From Prasinococcaceae sp. CCMP 1430 (Eukaryota > Prasinodermophyta > Palmophyllophyceae > Prasinococcales > Prasinococcaceae), in NCBI GenBank assembly GCA_013416795.1, contig RQSC01000004.1, positions 208,787-272,786 on the forward strand: a DNA stretch of 64,000 bases, given 5' to 3'. Position 1 is the first letter of the stretch. Every line of letters begins with the position of its first letter. Below are positions 1 to 10,335 of the stretch, piece by piece. Both the position numbers and the translations under genes were made by a program. The notes under the pieces were generated by a model. The model was not told the origin of the DNA, searched no databases, and was given only the letters and a program-made list of their open reading frames with translations.

Positions 1-173
1 CCAAGCCCCTCGCCGCCTGCTCCCACCCCACCCCCCGCCCGGCGCGTGGACGCGGCGCCGTCGCCGCCCACGGGGGTCCGATTCGTCGCCAATCCGCACA
101 TCCCACTCCCTCTCATGCACCAAAACGTAGTGTAGAACTAACTACCCACGGGCGACTTTATACATCAAATCGC
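1..173. other. Left edge, no gene assigned
   Basis: GC-rich sequence leading into the M48 protease gene. It may hold the promoter or an upstream exon of that gene, because the protease has no in-frame ATG before its conserved part. I see no other coding sequence. Confidence 0.4.
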
Positions 174-1343
174 GTGCAGCCAGCGCCAGCTGCTCGTATC
201 GCCCGCCACGTGCCTGGGACGGAGTCTCAGATATTTCTCCGGCATGCAGGCTCGAATTGGCGCGGCGCTGCCAGAGCGCGCGCGCCTGGGGGTGGCGCGC
301 GACGTCGCCCTCGGCGCGCCCGCCATGGCGCATCAGAGGGCGGCCGCCGCTGCTTGCGGGGATTCATCTCTACTTCTGGCAGAGAGGCCAGACAGGAAGC
401 GCGCGCCGCCGCGTCGGAGGCGTCGCCGTCCTGGCGGCGATCCGGCCAAGGGGTGAGCGCCGCAGTCCAGCCCGACGAGCTGCGGCACCCGCTGGACCGG
501 GAGAACACGCGCCTGCTGCGCTCGCTTCCCGGCCTGGACGCCGCCGCGCGCGTGCTGCTGCCGCCCGGCGCGGAGGAAGTGCTCGCGCTCGAGTCCATCG
601 CCACGTCCGTGCTGTGCTCCGAGCGCCAGCTGCCGCGCGTGCACGCGATGGCGTGCCGCGCCGCGCGCGTGCTGGGCCTCGAGCGCACCCCCGAGGTCTA
701 CGTGCGCCAGTCGCCCACGCCGAACGCGCAAGCGTGCGCGCTCGGCGGCCGCGCGCCCTTCATCGTGCTGCACACGTCGCTGCTGGAGCTGCTCGACGAC
801 GACGAGCTCACCGCCGTGCTCGCGCACGAATGCGCGCACATCCGCTGCGAGCACGGCGTCTACCTGTCGCTCGCGAGCGCGATGGCGGCGGGCGCCGCCG
901 CGGCGCCCGGGCTGGGCGCGCTCGTTTCGTCGCCGCTCGAGGACGAGCTCGCGCGGTGGCTGCGCGCCGCCGAGCTCACGTGCGACCGGGCGGCGCTGCT
1001 CGTGGTGCGCGAGCCGCGCGTGGTCGTGTCGGCGCTCATGAAGCTCGCGGGAGGCGCGCCGAGCCTGGCCGGCGAGCTCTCCGCGGACGCCTTCCTGCAG
1101 CAGGCCAGGCGCTACGATGAGGCGACCGGCGATGCAGGCGCGATGGGCTGGTGGCTGCGCTCCGCCCACACGCGGCGGCTCAGCCACCCCCTGCCGGTCC
1201 TGCGCGCGCGCGAGGTCGACGCGTTCGCCTCGAGCAAGCAGTTCGCGGCGCTCTCGGAGAGGGTGTACGGCGCGGCCGCGGGGCAGCAGGAGGCGCGCGC
1301 TGCGGACGCGGGCGCAGCGAGCGGGCCGGGGGCCAGCGCGTGA
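174..1343 (+). CDS. Plastid M48 zinc metalloprotease (PGM48-like)
   Basis: Peptidase family M48, closest by eye to the plant plastoglobule protease PGM48. Homology starts near base 470 with DELRHPLDREN and runs to the end (RLSHPLPVLRAREVD). The zinc site HExxH is visible as LAHECAHIRCEHG around base 825, and the third ligand is probably the Glu in AAELTCDRAALL around base 970. The family degrades plastid proteins and acts at plastoglobules; that role is inferred from similarity. The frame is open from 174, but that codon is GTG and no in-frame ATG precedes the conserved region. An ATG at 244 lies in another frame, so a transit-peptide exon and an unresolved splice are likely. Only the part from about 462 is certain. 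It converges with the sulfotransferase gene (stop 237 bp away). Confidence 0.8.
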   Translation: MQPAPAARIARHVPGTESQIFLRHAGSNWRGAARARAPGGGARRRPRRARHGASEGGRRCLRGFISTSGREARQEARAAASEASPSWRRSGQGVSAAVQPDELRHPLDRENTRLLRSLPGLDAAARVLLPPGAEEVLALESIATSVLCSERQLPRVHAMACRAARVLGLERTPEVYVRQSPTPNAQACALGGRAPFIVLHTSLLELLDDDELTAVLAHECAHIRCEHGVYLSLASAMAAGAAAAPGLGALVSSPLEDELARWLRAAELTCDRAALLVVREPRVVVSALMKLAGGAPSLAGELSADAFLQQARRYDEATGDAGAMGWWLRSAHTRRLSHPLPVLRAREVDAFASSKQFAALSERVYGAAAGQQEARAADAGAASGPGASA

Positions 1344-1579
1344 TGGCCAGCGCTGCGACGCCAGCCGCGGGACACATCCGCGCGCTCGCCGCAGGAGTAT
1401 GCAAACATGGGGACGCCGCGTGCGTTTTCTCTTGATAAAAAGTTTTTTTTTTGGTCACGTGTCAGCTCCTGCTCGCGCGCGCGTGGAAGGAAGAAGCACC
1501 TCCCGCCGCGAATCGGCGAGCCACCGCAAGAGGGACTGCCGCCAAGGCAACGCTACAGGACGCCACGCTGTCACAGCGG

Positions 1580-3602
1580 CTAGTGGTTGGAACGTCGCGG
1601 CCGGGCGATGACCTCGGCACGCGCGCTGACCAGGGCCGCGTTCCTCGGGCCGCGCCTGCGGTACTCGGCGACCTGGCGCTCGAAGAGTGCCTCGGCCGCG
1701 CGGTACAGATCGATGTCGTCTGCCAGATACGCCAGAACATCCGGCGAGCCTCGCGCGAAGCTGAGGAGGTCCTCCGTCGACAGCAGGTGGGTGCCCCCTG
1801 CCGCGTGCTCGCCAACCCCCGCGGCCGCCCGCGCGCGCGCCTCCTCCGCGAGCGGCCCGCCATTCTGGTTGCTCTTGAATCCGCTCAGCGCCGAGAACGG
1901 TAGGCCGGTTGCCTCCGACCACAGCTCCAGACTGAGCTCCTCCTGTGCCAGCAGCCCAATCGCGGAGAACTGCGTCTCGAGACCACCCCCGCGCGTGACC
2001 AGCATGCCATTGGTGGGCGTGTGCGGCTTGCCGTCGGATCCCGTGATCGGCTCGTTCGCCGCGCGCACCTGCACGCACTGGTCGTGCTGAGCCGAGCAGT
2101 CGAGCGGCAGCAGCGCGTTGTCCAGCAGCCGGCGGGTCGCGTAGCTCCCCCAGTGCGAGGCGAAGACGATGAGGTTGCTGCTGGTGCTCTCGGTGTTGTT
2201 GGCGTACGACGCCTTGTACATGCCGCAGAGCGCATCGATCGTCCAGCCTGAGGTGCAGTACCTGAAGGCGCTCACCATGCGCTCGATCGGCTCGCGGAAC
2301 ATGTGAAGCGCCACCACGGGCGGCGGCGCGCGAGGCGCACGCGCGGGGTGACCCGGCGGGTAGCACCGCGCGCAGCGCCCATAGCCCTCACCGCAGTCCC
2401 CCGTGAGGGCGAGCATGCGGTCCATCATCATGGTGTGGCACACGCGCGACGCCCAGTTCTCCGGGTCTGCCACGCCCGCGCAGCACGAGCCGGGTGCGCC
2501 CCCTTCGTCCGCCGCGCACTCGCGCGGGCCGTACGGGTGCCTGAACTTTGGGCGCGAGGAGTTGGTCGGCGCGACGACGGCGGCGCGATTGCACATGTAA
2601 CCAAGCACGTGCCTCAGGGTGGACGAGCCGGCCTTCTGAGAGTTGAGTATTGCCACGAGTGCCGCCGAATAGCTCCCGAGGTCGGCGCCCCCCTGGTCGC
2701 CTCGAGTGAAGTAGTTCGGCAGCACCGAGCTCGAGAGCGGCCACAGGCCGCGCTGCCAGCCGGGCGCGCCGTCCGGGCACGGGAGTGCGGCCTCGGCGGC
2801 CCGGGCGAAAGCCTGGTCGGCCACGAAGCGCGCACGCGCCGCGAAGGGGCTCGTCGTCGTCGCGTTGAGCGCCGCCAGGGCCTCCCCCGCCGCGGCATCG
2901 GCGGCGGCTCTAGCTTCGGCAGTCGGCGGCACGTTGGCGCAGCCACGGAAGTGGCGCGTGAGCACTTCGCCTGCCGCGTGTGCGCACATGCGCGGTGCAG
3001 CCAGCGCGGATGCCACCTCGCCAGCGCGCGTCACGGCCAGCTTTTTGGCAAGCTCTTCACGGTCAGGGAGCTGCATGATGTTGAAAACGCCAGCAAAGCC
3101 GCGCTCGCGCACGAACTTGGGCGTGCGAAAGCCGTCCGCGTACGGGCCCTGAGGGTGGTTGGGGAATCCTATGCGCACGGGGCGCGGGTTCCGAAGGAGT
3201 GCGCACGTGGCCCGGCCAGCTGGCGCGTCAGTCAATCGTGGCGGTGCTACACCGCACGCATACACCAACCTGCGAAGGCGCCAACTACTGAAGCAGGAGG
3301 GACGCGCCGATCGGGCGGCGTCGACGCGACGTACCGCCGATGGCTGTGCACTCCCATTGCAGGCGCGTGGGCAGCTCGCGCTCGCGCACGCCGTGCACGA
3401 GCCATGCGTCCGGTCCGTCGCCACCACCTGCAGCCGTGCCAATCGCGGCTGCCGTCGCGGCGTCGCCGCCCGAGGCCGTCGAGAAGAAACCCTGTGCGCC
3501 CGCTCCCACCACGCAACAGTTCGCCGCGCATGCCAGCACCGCCGCCACCAAAACTGCCCACAGGTCACCTCCCACAGTCGGCCGACGGCCCGCGCCCACC
3601 AT
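1580..3602 (-). CDS. Sulfotransferase-family protein, Golgi/secretory type
   Basis: I propose two exons on the minus strand: 3602-3335 and 3219-1580. Exon 1 starts at an ATG and encodes a hydrophobic signal-anchor (LWAVLVAAVLACAANC) near residues 14-30. The donor GTACGT follows base 3335 and the acceptor CAG precedes 3219; both sides are phase 1, so the reading frame is kept. Exon 2 carries the PAPS-binding signatures of carbohydrate sulfotransferases: the 5' phosphosulfate loop NSQKAGSSTLRH and the 3' phosphate motif FREPIERMVSAFRY. Product is about 635 residues, expected to be a type II membrane enzyme transferring sulfate from PAPS to a glycan; the acceptor cannot be told. Several N-x-S/T sites and many Cys agree with a luminal domain. 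Without the intron, exon 2 could be misread as a longer single-exon protein without a signal anchor. Confidence 0.75.
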
Positions 3603-4056
3603 TGCCTCAGCGAAACGCAGCCCGCGCGTCTTTTCCTGCGCGGCGATGCGCGTCGTCGGCCTCGACGGGTGGGCCGAAGGACTGTCAAAGGAGCCGGCGT
3701 CGCACCGCCGTGCGCGCGCTCCCGAACGGCGCCTGCGCGCGCCCGCGGCGCGCGTCGCGCGCGGGGGCGCACCCCACCGGCGCGCCGCGCGTCGCTGGGT
3801 GTGTGGCGGCGCGCGCTCGCCGGCGGTTCCACCGCTGTCAGGCTGTTGGCGGCGCGCCCTCGGATCCCAGGCCGGAGCGGAGCGGACCGTTGACACTGAC
3901 AGCCAGGCGGCGGAAGATCCGACCCATCGGATTGCAACCTCGGATGGGCCCCGGGATTGATTGAGACTTCGACCTATTTGGGTCAAGAAAAAATAGGGTT
4001 AGGATCACTAGGCAAGCGCGCGGCCGGCCGGCGCTGGCGCGGCCACCGCCGGTGCG
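3603..4056. other. Intergenic region upstream of the sulfotransferase
   Basis: About 450 bp between the sulfotransferase start and the COQ4 stop. GC-rich near the start codon. Around 3960-4010 it becomes AT-richer and holds a telomere-like box TAGGGTTAGG at 3994-4003. I see no coding feature. Confidence 0.6.
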
Positions 4057-4959
4057 CTACCGGGGGTCGCGGCGAGCGCCCTCGTCGTCGTCGCTCCCCC
4101 CTCGCCTGCGCCACCGGCTGCCGTCGTCATCCACGCGCGCGCCGACGAGCTCCGGGTGCGGCGCGGGCTCGATGCGCCACTCGCGTCGCAGCGACTCGAG
4201 GTCCTCGTGTAGGTGCTCCTCGTAGTAGATGCACAGGAGGTCGGCGCAGCGCGTGCCCGCGCGGAGGGCCCACGGCGCGTAGATGGCATACGCGCGCGCC
4301 GCTTGCGCGGGAGGCAGTCGCAGCGGGCCGCCCAGTCCGCTAAGAAGCGCCATCGGCAGCCCGGTGTGCGCGGCCTCGACCCACTTGAGGGCAACCTCGC
4401 CCGGGACGGTCGTACCGCAGCCGAAGAGCACGTGCCAGAAGTCGTGTACCTCCCTCGCGCGCTGCGCGACATAGGCCACATCACCCTGTAGGAAGCGTGC
4501 GGGGGGTCGCTCCTCGGGCTCGAAGCGGCGCCCGCGCATGAACGCTGCGTACGCTGCACCGAGCGTGCGAGGCGCGCATGCTTCGGCTTCCTCAAGCGTC
4601 GCCAAAGTCAGACGCGGCCGCTCGCTCAGGATGCGTGCGCCTGTCGGGTCGGCGGCCATGCGCGCGGTCAGCCGCTCAAATGTGGCTTCGCCGGTTGTCT
4701 CGCCCAGCGCGGCCACCAGGTCCGCACGCGCCGGCCGTAGCAGAGCGCCGATGGCCGAGCCTGCTGCCACTGCTGCGCGTTGCACTGGGGATAGCGGCGT
4801 GTAGTGCGTCGAGAATTCGCCCGCACCGTCCGCGCCGCCCGCGCGACCACCGCCCGCGCGTCTGCCACTGCTTCGTGTACTGTTGCCCTCCCCGTCACCA
4901 CCCCCACCAGCAGCCGCAACCTCCGCCCCTGCCGCGTCCGACCCGCCCCCCGCTCCCAT
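4057..4959 (-). CDS. COQ4: COQ4-like ubiquinone biosynthesis protein
   Basis: Single exon, 300 residues if it starts at the ATG at 4959. The conserved COQ4 core is present: YAAFMRGRRF, FLQGDVAYVAQRAREVHDFWHVLFG, a Glu about 18 residues after the second His (KWVE), GLPMALLSGLGG and the C-terminal EWRIEP. The HDxxH...E motif is the family's metal-binding signature. COQ4 acts in the mitochondrial coenzyme Q complex and has recently been linked to decarboxylation and hydroxylation of the ring. The N-terminal 50 residues are Gly/Ala-rich and acidic and do not look like a classic mitochondrial presequence; an upstream exon is possible. The gene is head-to-head with REV1, with 529 bp between start codons. 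Confidence 0.88.
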   Translation of the reverse strand: MGAGGGSDAAGAEVAAAGGGGDGEGNSTRSSGRRAGGGRAGGADGAGEFSTHYTPLSPVQRAAVAAGSAIGALLRPARADLVAALGETTGEATFERLTARMAADPTGARILSERPRLTLATLEEAEACAPRTLGAAYAAFMRGRRFEPEERPPARFLQGDVAYVAQRAREVHDFWHVLFGCGTTVPGEVALKWVEAAHTGLPMALLSGLGGPLRLPPAQAARAYAIYAPWALRAGTRCADLLCIYYEEHLHEDLESLRREWRIEPAPHPELVGARVDDDGSRWRRRGGSDDDEGARRDPR

Positions 4960-5488
4960 CGCGCCCGCAGCTCGACGCGAAACGCTCGCGCCGCAGCAGA
5001 GCGCCGGCTGCGGCGCAAAGCGCGGCGAGGCCGCGGCAGCCGCGTCTCCATTGTCAATCGGCGGACGACTGGTTGGTTTGTTTTGCGGGCCACGCGGCGG
5101 CGGCGGCGGCGGTGGCACGGGCAAGCGCCATCGCCGCAGGCTACCTCCGGCGCTGTATCGCTGCCCCGGCCCAGCGAGCTCACGCGCCGTGCGCCGGCGC
5201 CGCACGTGCACGATGTGGCGCGCCCACCATGAGAAACTGAGTGTGGGGCACGGTGTTCTTCTGGAGGCTTGTCGGCCACGCGCCGGTAAAAAGGGGAGCG
5301 CAGCGCGGCTTGCGAGTGCACACACTGCGCGGCCGGGACGCTGCGAGGGGAGGGTGGGGTGGGTAGACCCGCCCCACTCAGCGCTGCGCGTGCACCAGAG
5401 GCGCCCCCCGAAACATGAGCTTAGCAGCGCGCGCCTGACATCCGCACCCCGCGCCCCGCTCGTTGCGTCTTCTGCGCCTGCTACGAAC
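4960..5488. promoter_or_regulatory. Shared upstream region of COQ4 and REV1
   Basis: 529 bp separate the divergent start codons. Both reading frames stay open through parts of it, which is expected at this GC content. It holds a (GGC)n stretch near 5095-5115 and no clear coding signature beyond the two chosen ATGs. A bidirectional promoter is inferred from layout only. Confidence 0.4.
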
Positions 5489-8400
5489 ATGACGGGCCGC
5501 GCGACGGAGAGGCCGCCGCTGCAGTTCTCTGCAGGGCGCGCGGCATACGGCGGCCCGCCCAAGCCCGCAGCGGGCGGAGGCGAGGACGAGGGCGGAGATG
5601 GGAACGGGGGCGGAGGTGAGGGTGGATCCGCGGCCCAAGGCGACGCACTGCGCGCGCTGGCCGGGGGCGCCGCGCCCGCACCCATCCGGCGCTACCATGA
5701 CGGCAGCCACAAGGCGTACATGGTTGGCAAGGTCGCCAAGCTGCACGAGCAGGGCGACTCCGCACGCGCACTGGCCGTGCTTGCTGTCAATGAATCTTCT
5801 GATGCGCTGTCTGGCGTGGGCGTGTTCGTCAACGGCGGCACGTCGCCACCGAAGGCCGAGCTCTCCGATCTGGTGCTCGCGCACGGAGGCACCGTCGAGA
5901 ACTACCAGACACCCCGTGTTACGCACATCGTTGCGGACCAGCTCCCCGTGGCCAAGCTGCGCGACTTGGGATGGGCCAGGGGGAAGCCTGTCGTGCGCGC
6001 AAAATGGGTGCTGGACTCCATTCGCGCAAAGACCAGGTTGCCTGTGGGTGAGTACCTCCTCATGGCGCACGCGTATGGAGATCCGAGGCAAGGCAGACTG
6101 CGTGGCATGATGCCGTCTCAGCCGCAGCCGCAGCCGGAGCCGCGGCCGCAGCCGCGTGAGCAGGGAGGCGCGGGCTCTCCGCGCGGTCCACGCTCGCCAG
6201 CGCGTCCACTTGACCCCGCTCAGGAGTTCGCAGCGCGCGCGCGCGAGGAGGCCGGCCGTCGCTGGCGGCTGAGCGGCCCGCCGCTGAGCTCCCGCGACAA
6301 CCCACGCCACTGCATCGACTACTGGCAATGCTCACGGCTCAATTTCCTCGGTCGCTGGAGGTCGCGAATCGATAAGCTCATTGATGCACTGCCGTCATCG
6401 CAGCCGCAGCACCATCTGCATCAGAAGCAGCCGGCGGGCGGACTCGGCGCGGCTGCGGACACGTACGCATTCGCCGAGCGGCCCGAGCGAGTGATCATAC
6501 ATGTGGACATGGACTGCTTTTTCGCGTCGGTTTCCACGCGGGGCGTGCCTGAATTGGAGGGGCGCGCGGTCGCAGTATCGCACAGCGCAAACGAGACCGG
6601 CCGTGGCGAGGTATCTGCCGCCAACTACGCCGCACGCGCCAGGGGGGTGCGCGCGAACATGCGGATGTGCGACGCCGTTGAGCTCTGCCCAGACCTTGTA
6701 GTCATGCCGTACGACTTCGACGCGTACACCGAGGCATCCGAGGCAGTCTACCGTGTCATTTTGAGCATTGTTGGCGCCAACCGAGTGAAGCCACACAGCT
6801 GCGACGAGGCCTACCTTGACGCCACGGGGCTCGGCGACCCGCTTGTCCTCGCCGGACGCATTCGCACCGCCATACGCGAGGCCACCGGCCTGCCAGCCAG
6901 CTGCGGCTGCGGCCCCAACACCCTGATGGCCATGCTTGCCACGCGCAAAGCCAAGCCCGATGGAGCCGCGTACATTACGCAAGCGGAAGCCGAAGCGCAC
7001 ATACAGTCGCTTCCCGCCAAGGATCTTCCTGGCGTTGGCTGGCGCACCGCGCGCAAGCTTGACGAGCTGGGTGTGCGCACGTGCGCCGACGTGAAGCGCC
7101 TATCGCGCACCAAGCTCGCGGCGGTGCTCGGCGCCCAGCTTGGGGCAGACCTGTACAAGTACTGCCGAGGCATCGATGATCGGCCTTTCGAGCTCTCCAA
7201 GGAGCGCAAGAGCGTGCAGGCGGAGTGCAACTACGGCATCCGGCTGGATAACGTGCCCATGGCAGAACACTTTGTGCGGCAGTGCGCCGAGGAGGCCTGC
7301 AACCGCCTGCGCGAGGCCAAGCGCCTCGCGCGGGGCATCACGCTCAAGCTGATGAAGCGTAAGGCCAATGCCAAGGAACCGTACAAGTTCATGGGTCACG
7401 GTCCGTGTGACGACTTTAGCCGGTCGTTCACGCTCCACGAGGCGACCGGGGCGACCGAGGTGGTATGTCGGACAGCGGTATCGCTCTTCCATCAGCTCAA
7501 GATCTCACCCGAGGACGTCCGCGGAATGGGCGTCCAGCTCACGAAGCTGCTTCGACCGTCGGAGGTGGTCGGCACCAAAACGCTTGAGAGCCTCTTTGGT
7601 GACGCTGCCGGATCAACCCGCGGCGTGGCGACCGCCGAGGGGGACGCGCTGGCCGTGGGCGGAGACTTCATGCCGTCGCGAAGCAGCGCGGCAGACAAGC
7701 GCAGAAAGGACCGCCGCAGGTCGGTCCGCTTCGACAGCGTCGTCTCAGTGGAGGGCGCCGAGGACACGCGCCTGACTGCAGCAAGAGAGGGCGGTGCCGG
7801 GGGCGATGCCAAAGAGGGCGACGGCAGCAGCGGTGACGACGGCGACGACCGCAGCGATTTCGACCTTGGGTCCAGTGCAAGGGCGGCGCTCGCGCGCACG
7901 AAGCGCACCCCCGAACCCGAAGCAGGTAGAGATGCCGCTGGCGCAAGCGAGTTCACCGCCTCGCAGCTGTCGGCGCTGCGCCCCTTCGCGGGTGAGGGCG
8001 CCACCGATGATGTGCTCGTAGCGGCGTTGCGCTCCGCCAACGGCAACAGGGAGCTTGCCATCAACGCCATTCTTGACGGCGCACATGGCAGCGTGTCCGG
8101 TACGAGAGCCGGTGGAGAGGCAGCCACGCTGGAGCGCCGAGGCGTGCCCGATCCGAGCCCAAGCCCGAGCCCCTCGCCGGGGCGTCGCAAGCGCCAGGTC
8201 ACCCTGACGCAGCTCAACATCTCGCCCTCGAGAGGAAAGCGCAGGCTGCTCGGAGTCGATGTCGAGGGCGTGGATGGCGCGCCACAGCAGCCGCGGCGAC
8301 AGCAGCAGCACGTGCAGTGGCCTCCGCCAGCGCGGGGGCGCTCGGCGCGCGGTCGCGCAGAGGAGGCTGCGCGCGAAGAGGCGGACGCGCTCGCGCAGAT

Positions 8401-8887
8401 GGTTGCCGTGGTAGGCGAAAGCGTACCACGCGACGATCTCTGGCGCTATCTGCGACGCGCCGGCGGCAAGGTCGATGCGGCCATCTGCGCCGCGCTGGAC
8501 GACCAGCATGCGCGTGCCAACAGGCTGCAGCCGCGACCCACCCTCGCCGCCGAGGCGGTCAGTCGCGCGCGTCCCGCTGAGGGTGGAGGGGGCGCCGACA
8601 CACTTTTCGGGTGGGAGGATGCGCCCGAATTTGGCGATGGTGACGACGCCTGTGATGCTGCGGGTGGGTGCGATCCAGTGCGAGCGCGCCGTGACGCGGG
8701 TGGTGACGGGAGTGGCGCCGCTTCCGCGGGTGGCGCAAGCGACGAGCATGTCATCCAAATCGATGACCTCGAGGCGCTTGAGGCTCTACTCAGCGACGTG
8801 ATCGCGCCGGTGCTCGAGGGCGTGCGCGCGAGTGGTAGCGAAGCCGAGGCTGAGGAGGCCACCGCTGAGGCGTGCAAGGCGCTCTGA
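5489..8887 (+). CDS. REV1: DNA repair protein REV1 (Y-family deoxycytidyl transferase)
   Basis: Intronless, 1,132 residues from the ATG at 5489. A BRCT domain (about residues 75-195) follows the REV1-specific lead-in SHKAYMVGKVAKLHEQ. A linker precedes the REV1 motif HCIDYWQCSRLNFLGRW. The Y-family polymerase follows, with catalytic acidic residues in HVDMDCFFASVS and SCDEAYLD, then the thumb (DLPGVGWRTARKLDELG) and little-finger domains to about residue 690. REV1 inserts dCMP opposite damaged bases and scaffolds other translesion polymerases in the nucleus. The last 400 residues are low-complexity with two UBA-like segments (QLSALRPFAGEG... and DDLWRYLRRAGGKVDAAIC); I do not see the usual helical REV1 C-terminal domain. 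The frame stays open further upstream but without a better ATG; this start sits just before the conserved region. Confidence 0.93.
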   Translation: MTGRATERPPLQFSAGRAAYGGPPKPAAGGGEDEGGDGNGGGGEGGSAAQGDALRALAGGAAPAPIRRYHDGSHKAYMVGKVAKLHEQGDSARALAVLAVNESSDALSGVGVFVNGGTSPPKAELSDLVLAHGGTVENYQTPRVTHIVADQLPVAKLRDLGWARGKPVVRAKWVLDSIRAKTRLPVGEYLLMAHAYGDPRQGRLRGMMPSQPQPQPEPRPQPREQGGAGSPRGPRSPARPLDPAQEFAARAREEAGRRWRLSGPPLSSRDNPRHCIDYWQCSRLNFLGRWRSRIDKLIDALPSSQPQHHLHQKQPAGGLGAAADTYAFAERPERVIIHVDMDCFFASVSTRGVPELEGRAVAVSHSANETGRGEVSAANYAARARGVRANMRMCDAVELCPDLVVMPYDFDAYTEASEAVYRVILSIVGANRVKPHSCDEAYLDATGLGDPLVLAGRIRTAIREATGLPASCGCGPNTLMAMLATRKAKPDGAAYITQAEAEAHIQSLPAKDLPGVGWRTARKLDELGVRTCADVKRLSRTKLAAVLGAQLGADLYKYCRGIDDRPFELSKERKSVQAECNYGIRLDNVPMAEHFVRQCAEEACNRLREAKRLARGITLKLMKRKANAKEPYKFMGHGPCDDFSRSFTLHEATGATEVVCRTAVSLFHQLKISPEDVRGMGVQLTKLLRPSEVVGTKTLESLFGDAAGSTRGVATAEGDALAVGGDFMPSRSSAADKRRKDRRRSVRFDSVVSVEGAEDTRLTAAREGGAGGDAKEGDGSSGDDGDDRSDFDLGSSARAALARTKRTPEPEAGRDAAGASEFTASQLSALRPFAGEGATDDVLVAALRSANGNRELAINAILDGAHGSVSGTRAGGEAATLERRGVPDPSPSPSPSPGRRKRQVTLTQLNISPSRGKRRLLGVDVEGVDGAPQQPRRQQQHVQWPPPARGRSARGRAEEAAREEADALAQMVAVVGESVPRDDLWRYLRRAGGKVDAAICAALDDQHARANRLQPRPTLAAEAVSRARPAEGGGGADTLFGWEDAPEFGDGDDACDAAGGCDPVRARRDAGGDGSGAASAGGASDEHVIQIDDLEALEALLSDVIAPVLEGVRASGSEAEAEEATAEACKAL

Positions 8888-9453
8888 TTGGCCGTGCGTG
8901 CGTGTGTGGACATGCGCCTCGACGTGGCCGTCAGGGCGGTGCGGCGCGTGCGCGCCGTGGCAGGGCGGGTGCATGGGCTCGCCGACGTCGCGGAGAGGGT
9001 CGAAATGGAGCTGCGAGCGGCGGTCGCCGCGAGCTACGGCCAAGGTAGCACATTGGATGCGCCATGACCTGCCTTTGCTGCGCGGTTTGGTGTCCAACGC
9101 AGGGAGTTGTGTGCGGCGATTGTCGTGTCTGGCAGCGTGTCACGTTGAGTGGCGCGTCGCATCTTGTTGTAAAGTGATATGTTAGCAGCCACAGTTGGAG
9201 TCGTGCGCGTTGGGACTGGCTGACTGTGGAAGGGCTCTGGCTCCTTAGCGGAGGCGCAAGTACCGGAGGGCTCGCCTGGCCCTTTCTGCCGAAGAACGTG
9301 CTCGGAGCTGTGGTGAGGTTTTTAGAACGCTGACGCACAGCGTTGTCGGGTTGTCTTATTTGTGCGGTTCATGCTATAAGAGCGAGGTGCACAAAGCGCT
9401 GACGAACAGCGCAGCAGTGCCCCTCGAGCGCCTCGCCTAGGTTCTCGCGTACT
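8888..9453. other. Convergent 3' region of REV1 and calmodulin
   Basis: 566 bp between two converging stop codons. It probably holds both 3' UTRs. A TGTAA element at about 9167, in an AT-richer patch, could be a polyadenylation signal of the green-algal type for REV1. No coding feature is seen. Confidence 0.45.
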
Positions 9454-10335
9454 TTACTTGGTCATCATCATCTTGACGAACTCGTCGTAGTTGACCTGGC
9501 CGTCGCCATCGACGTCCGCCTCGCGGATCATCTCGTCGACCTCCTCGTCGGTGAGCTTCTCGCCGAGGTTGGTCATCACGTGGCGCAGCTCCGAGGCGGA
9601 GATGAAGCCGTTGCCGTCCTTGTCGAAGACCTTGAAGGCCTCCTTGAGCTCCTCGTCGGAGTCGCTGTCCTTCATCTTGCGCGCCATCAGGTTGAGGAAC
9701 TCGGGGAAGTCAATGGTGCCGTTGCCGTCGGCATCCACCTCGTTGATCATGTCCTGCAGCTCGGCCTCAGTGGGGTTCTGGCCGAGCGAGCGCATGACGG
9801 TGCCCAGCTCCTTGGTGGTGATGGTGCTGCAGTGGGCGGGGCCGGCGTTCGGTCAGCGCACAGCGACGGGAGGTCGCGCGCACGGCGACGCGAGGCGACG
9901 CGAGGGGGCGCGCGAGCGCTGCAATTCGGCAGCCAATAAAAATGCCCAACGCGCGGGGGGTGCAGGCCGCGCGCGCGAGGAGCCGAGTGTGCAGGCCTTC
10001 GGACGCCGCGAGAAAGGGCGCGGGAGGGGTGGCCACGGCTAGGGAAACGCTCAAGGCAAAAATTCTTTGAGACGTCACCCCTTTCCTGCTGCGCGCGCGG
10101 GGTGGAGGCGCGCGCGCGCGTGGCCCTCCCCCCCCCCCCCCCCCCCCCCCCCCCCGCGCGCGCGCGCGGAAAAAAAAAAAAGGGGATTCCCAGTGCAGGC
10201 CGCCCTCGTGCAAGCGCCAGCGCTGGCGCCCCCCCACAGGGCGGGCGCGCGCGTCGCGCTTGACTCACCCGTCGCCATCCTTGTCGAAGAGGGCGAACGC
10301 CTCCTTGAACTCGGCGATCTGCTCGTCGGTAAGCT
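9454..10335 (-). CDS. CAM: Calmodulin (first exon not found)
   Basis: Two exons are clear on the minus strand: 10335-10269 and 9826-9454. The first encodes [20 protein letters not shown], the second starts [16 protein letters not shown] and ends FVKMMMTK. Together they give all four EF-hands: [36 protein letters not shown] and [12 protein letters not shown]. Donor GTGAGT after 10269 and acceptor CAG before 9826 agree in phase 2. The 442-bp intron contains 28 consecutive C on the plus strand followed by GC and A runs. The acceptor before 10335 is phase 1, so a tiny exon with ATG and two or three codons must lie upstream, but no suitable ATG is visible: the only one for over a kilobase, at 10890, leads to neither a calmodulin start nor a donor. 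Calmodulin is the universal calcium sensor of the cytosol and flagella. Confidence 0.93.
10128..10181. repeat. C28 homopolymer, GC and A runs in calmodulin intron
   Basis: A run of 28 C on the plus strand (G in the calmodulin transcript) is followed directly by alternating GC and an A run. It lies inside the intron between calmodulin exons. Length may be unreliable because such runs are hard to sequence. Confidence 0.9.

Noticed and set aside
452-465. A 14-base intron (GTGAGC...GCAG) in the M48 gene
   Set aside because: Too short for a spliceosomal intron, and the flanking phases do not give a convincing transit peptide.
8888-9330. Open frames downstream of REV1 as a separate small gene
   Set aside because: No motif, no consistent start, and the position fits the REV1 3' UTR.
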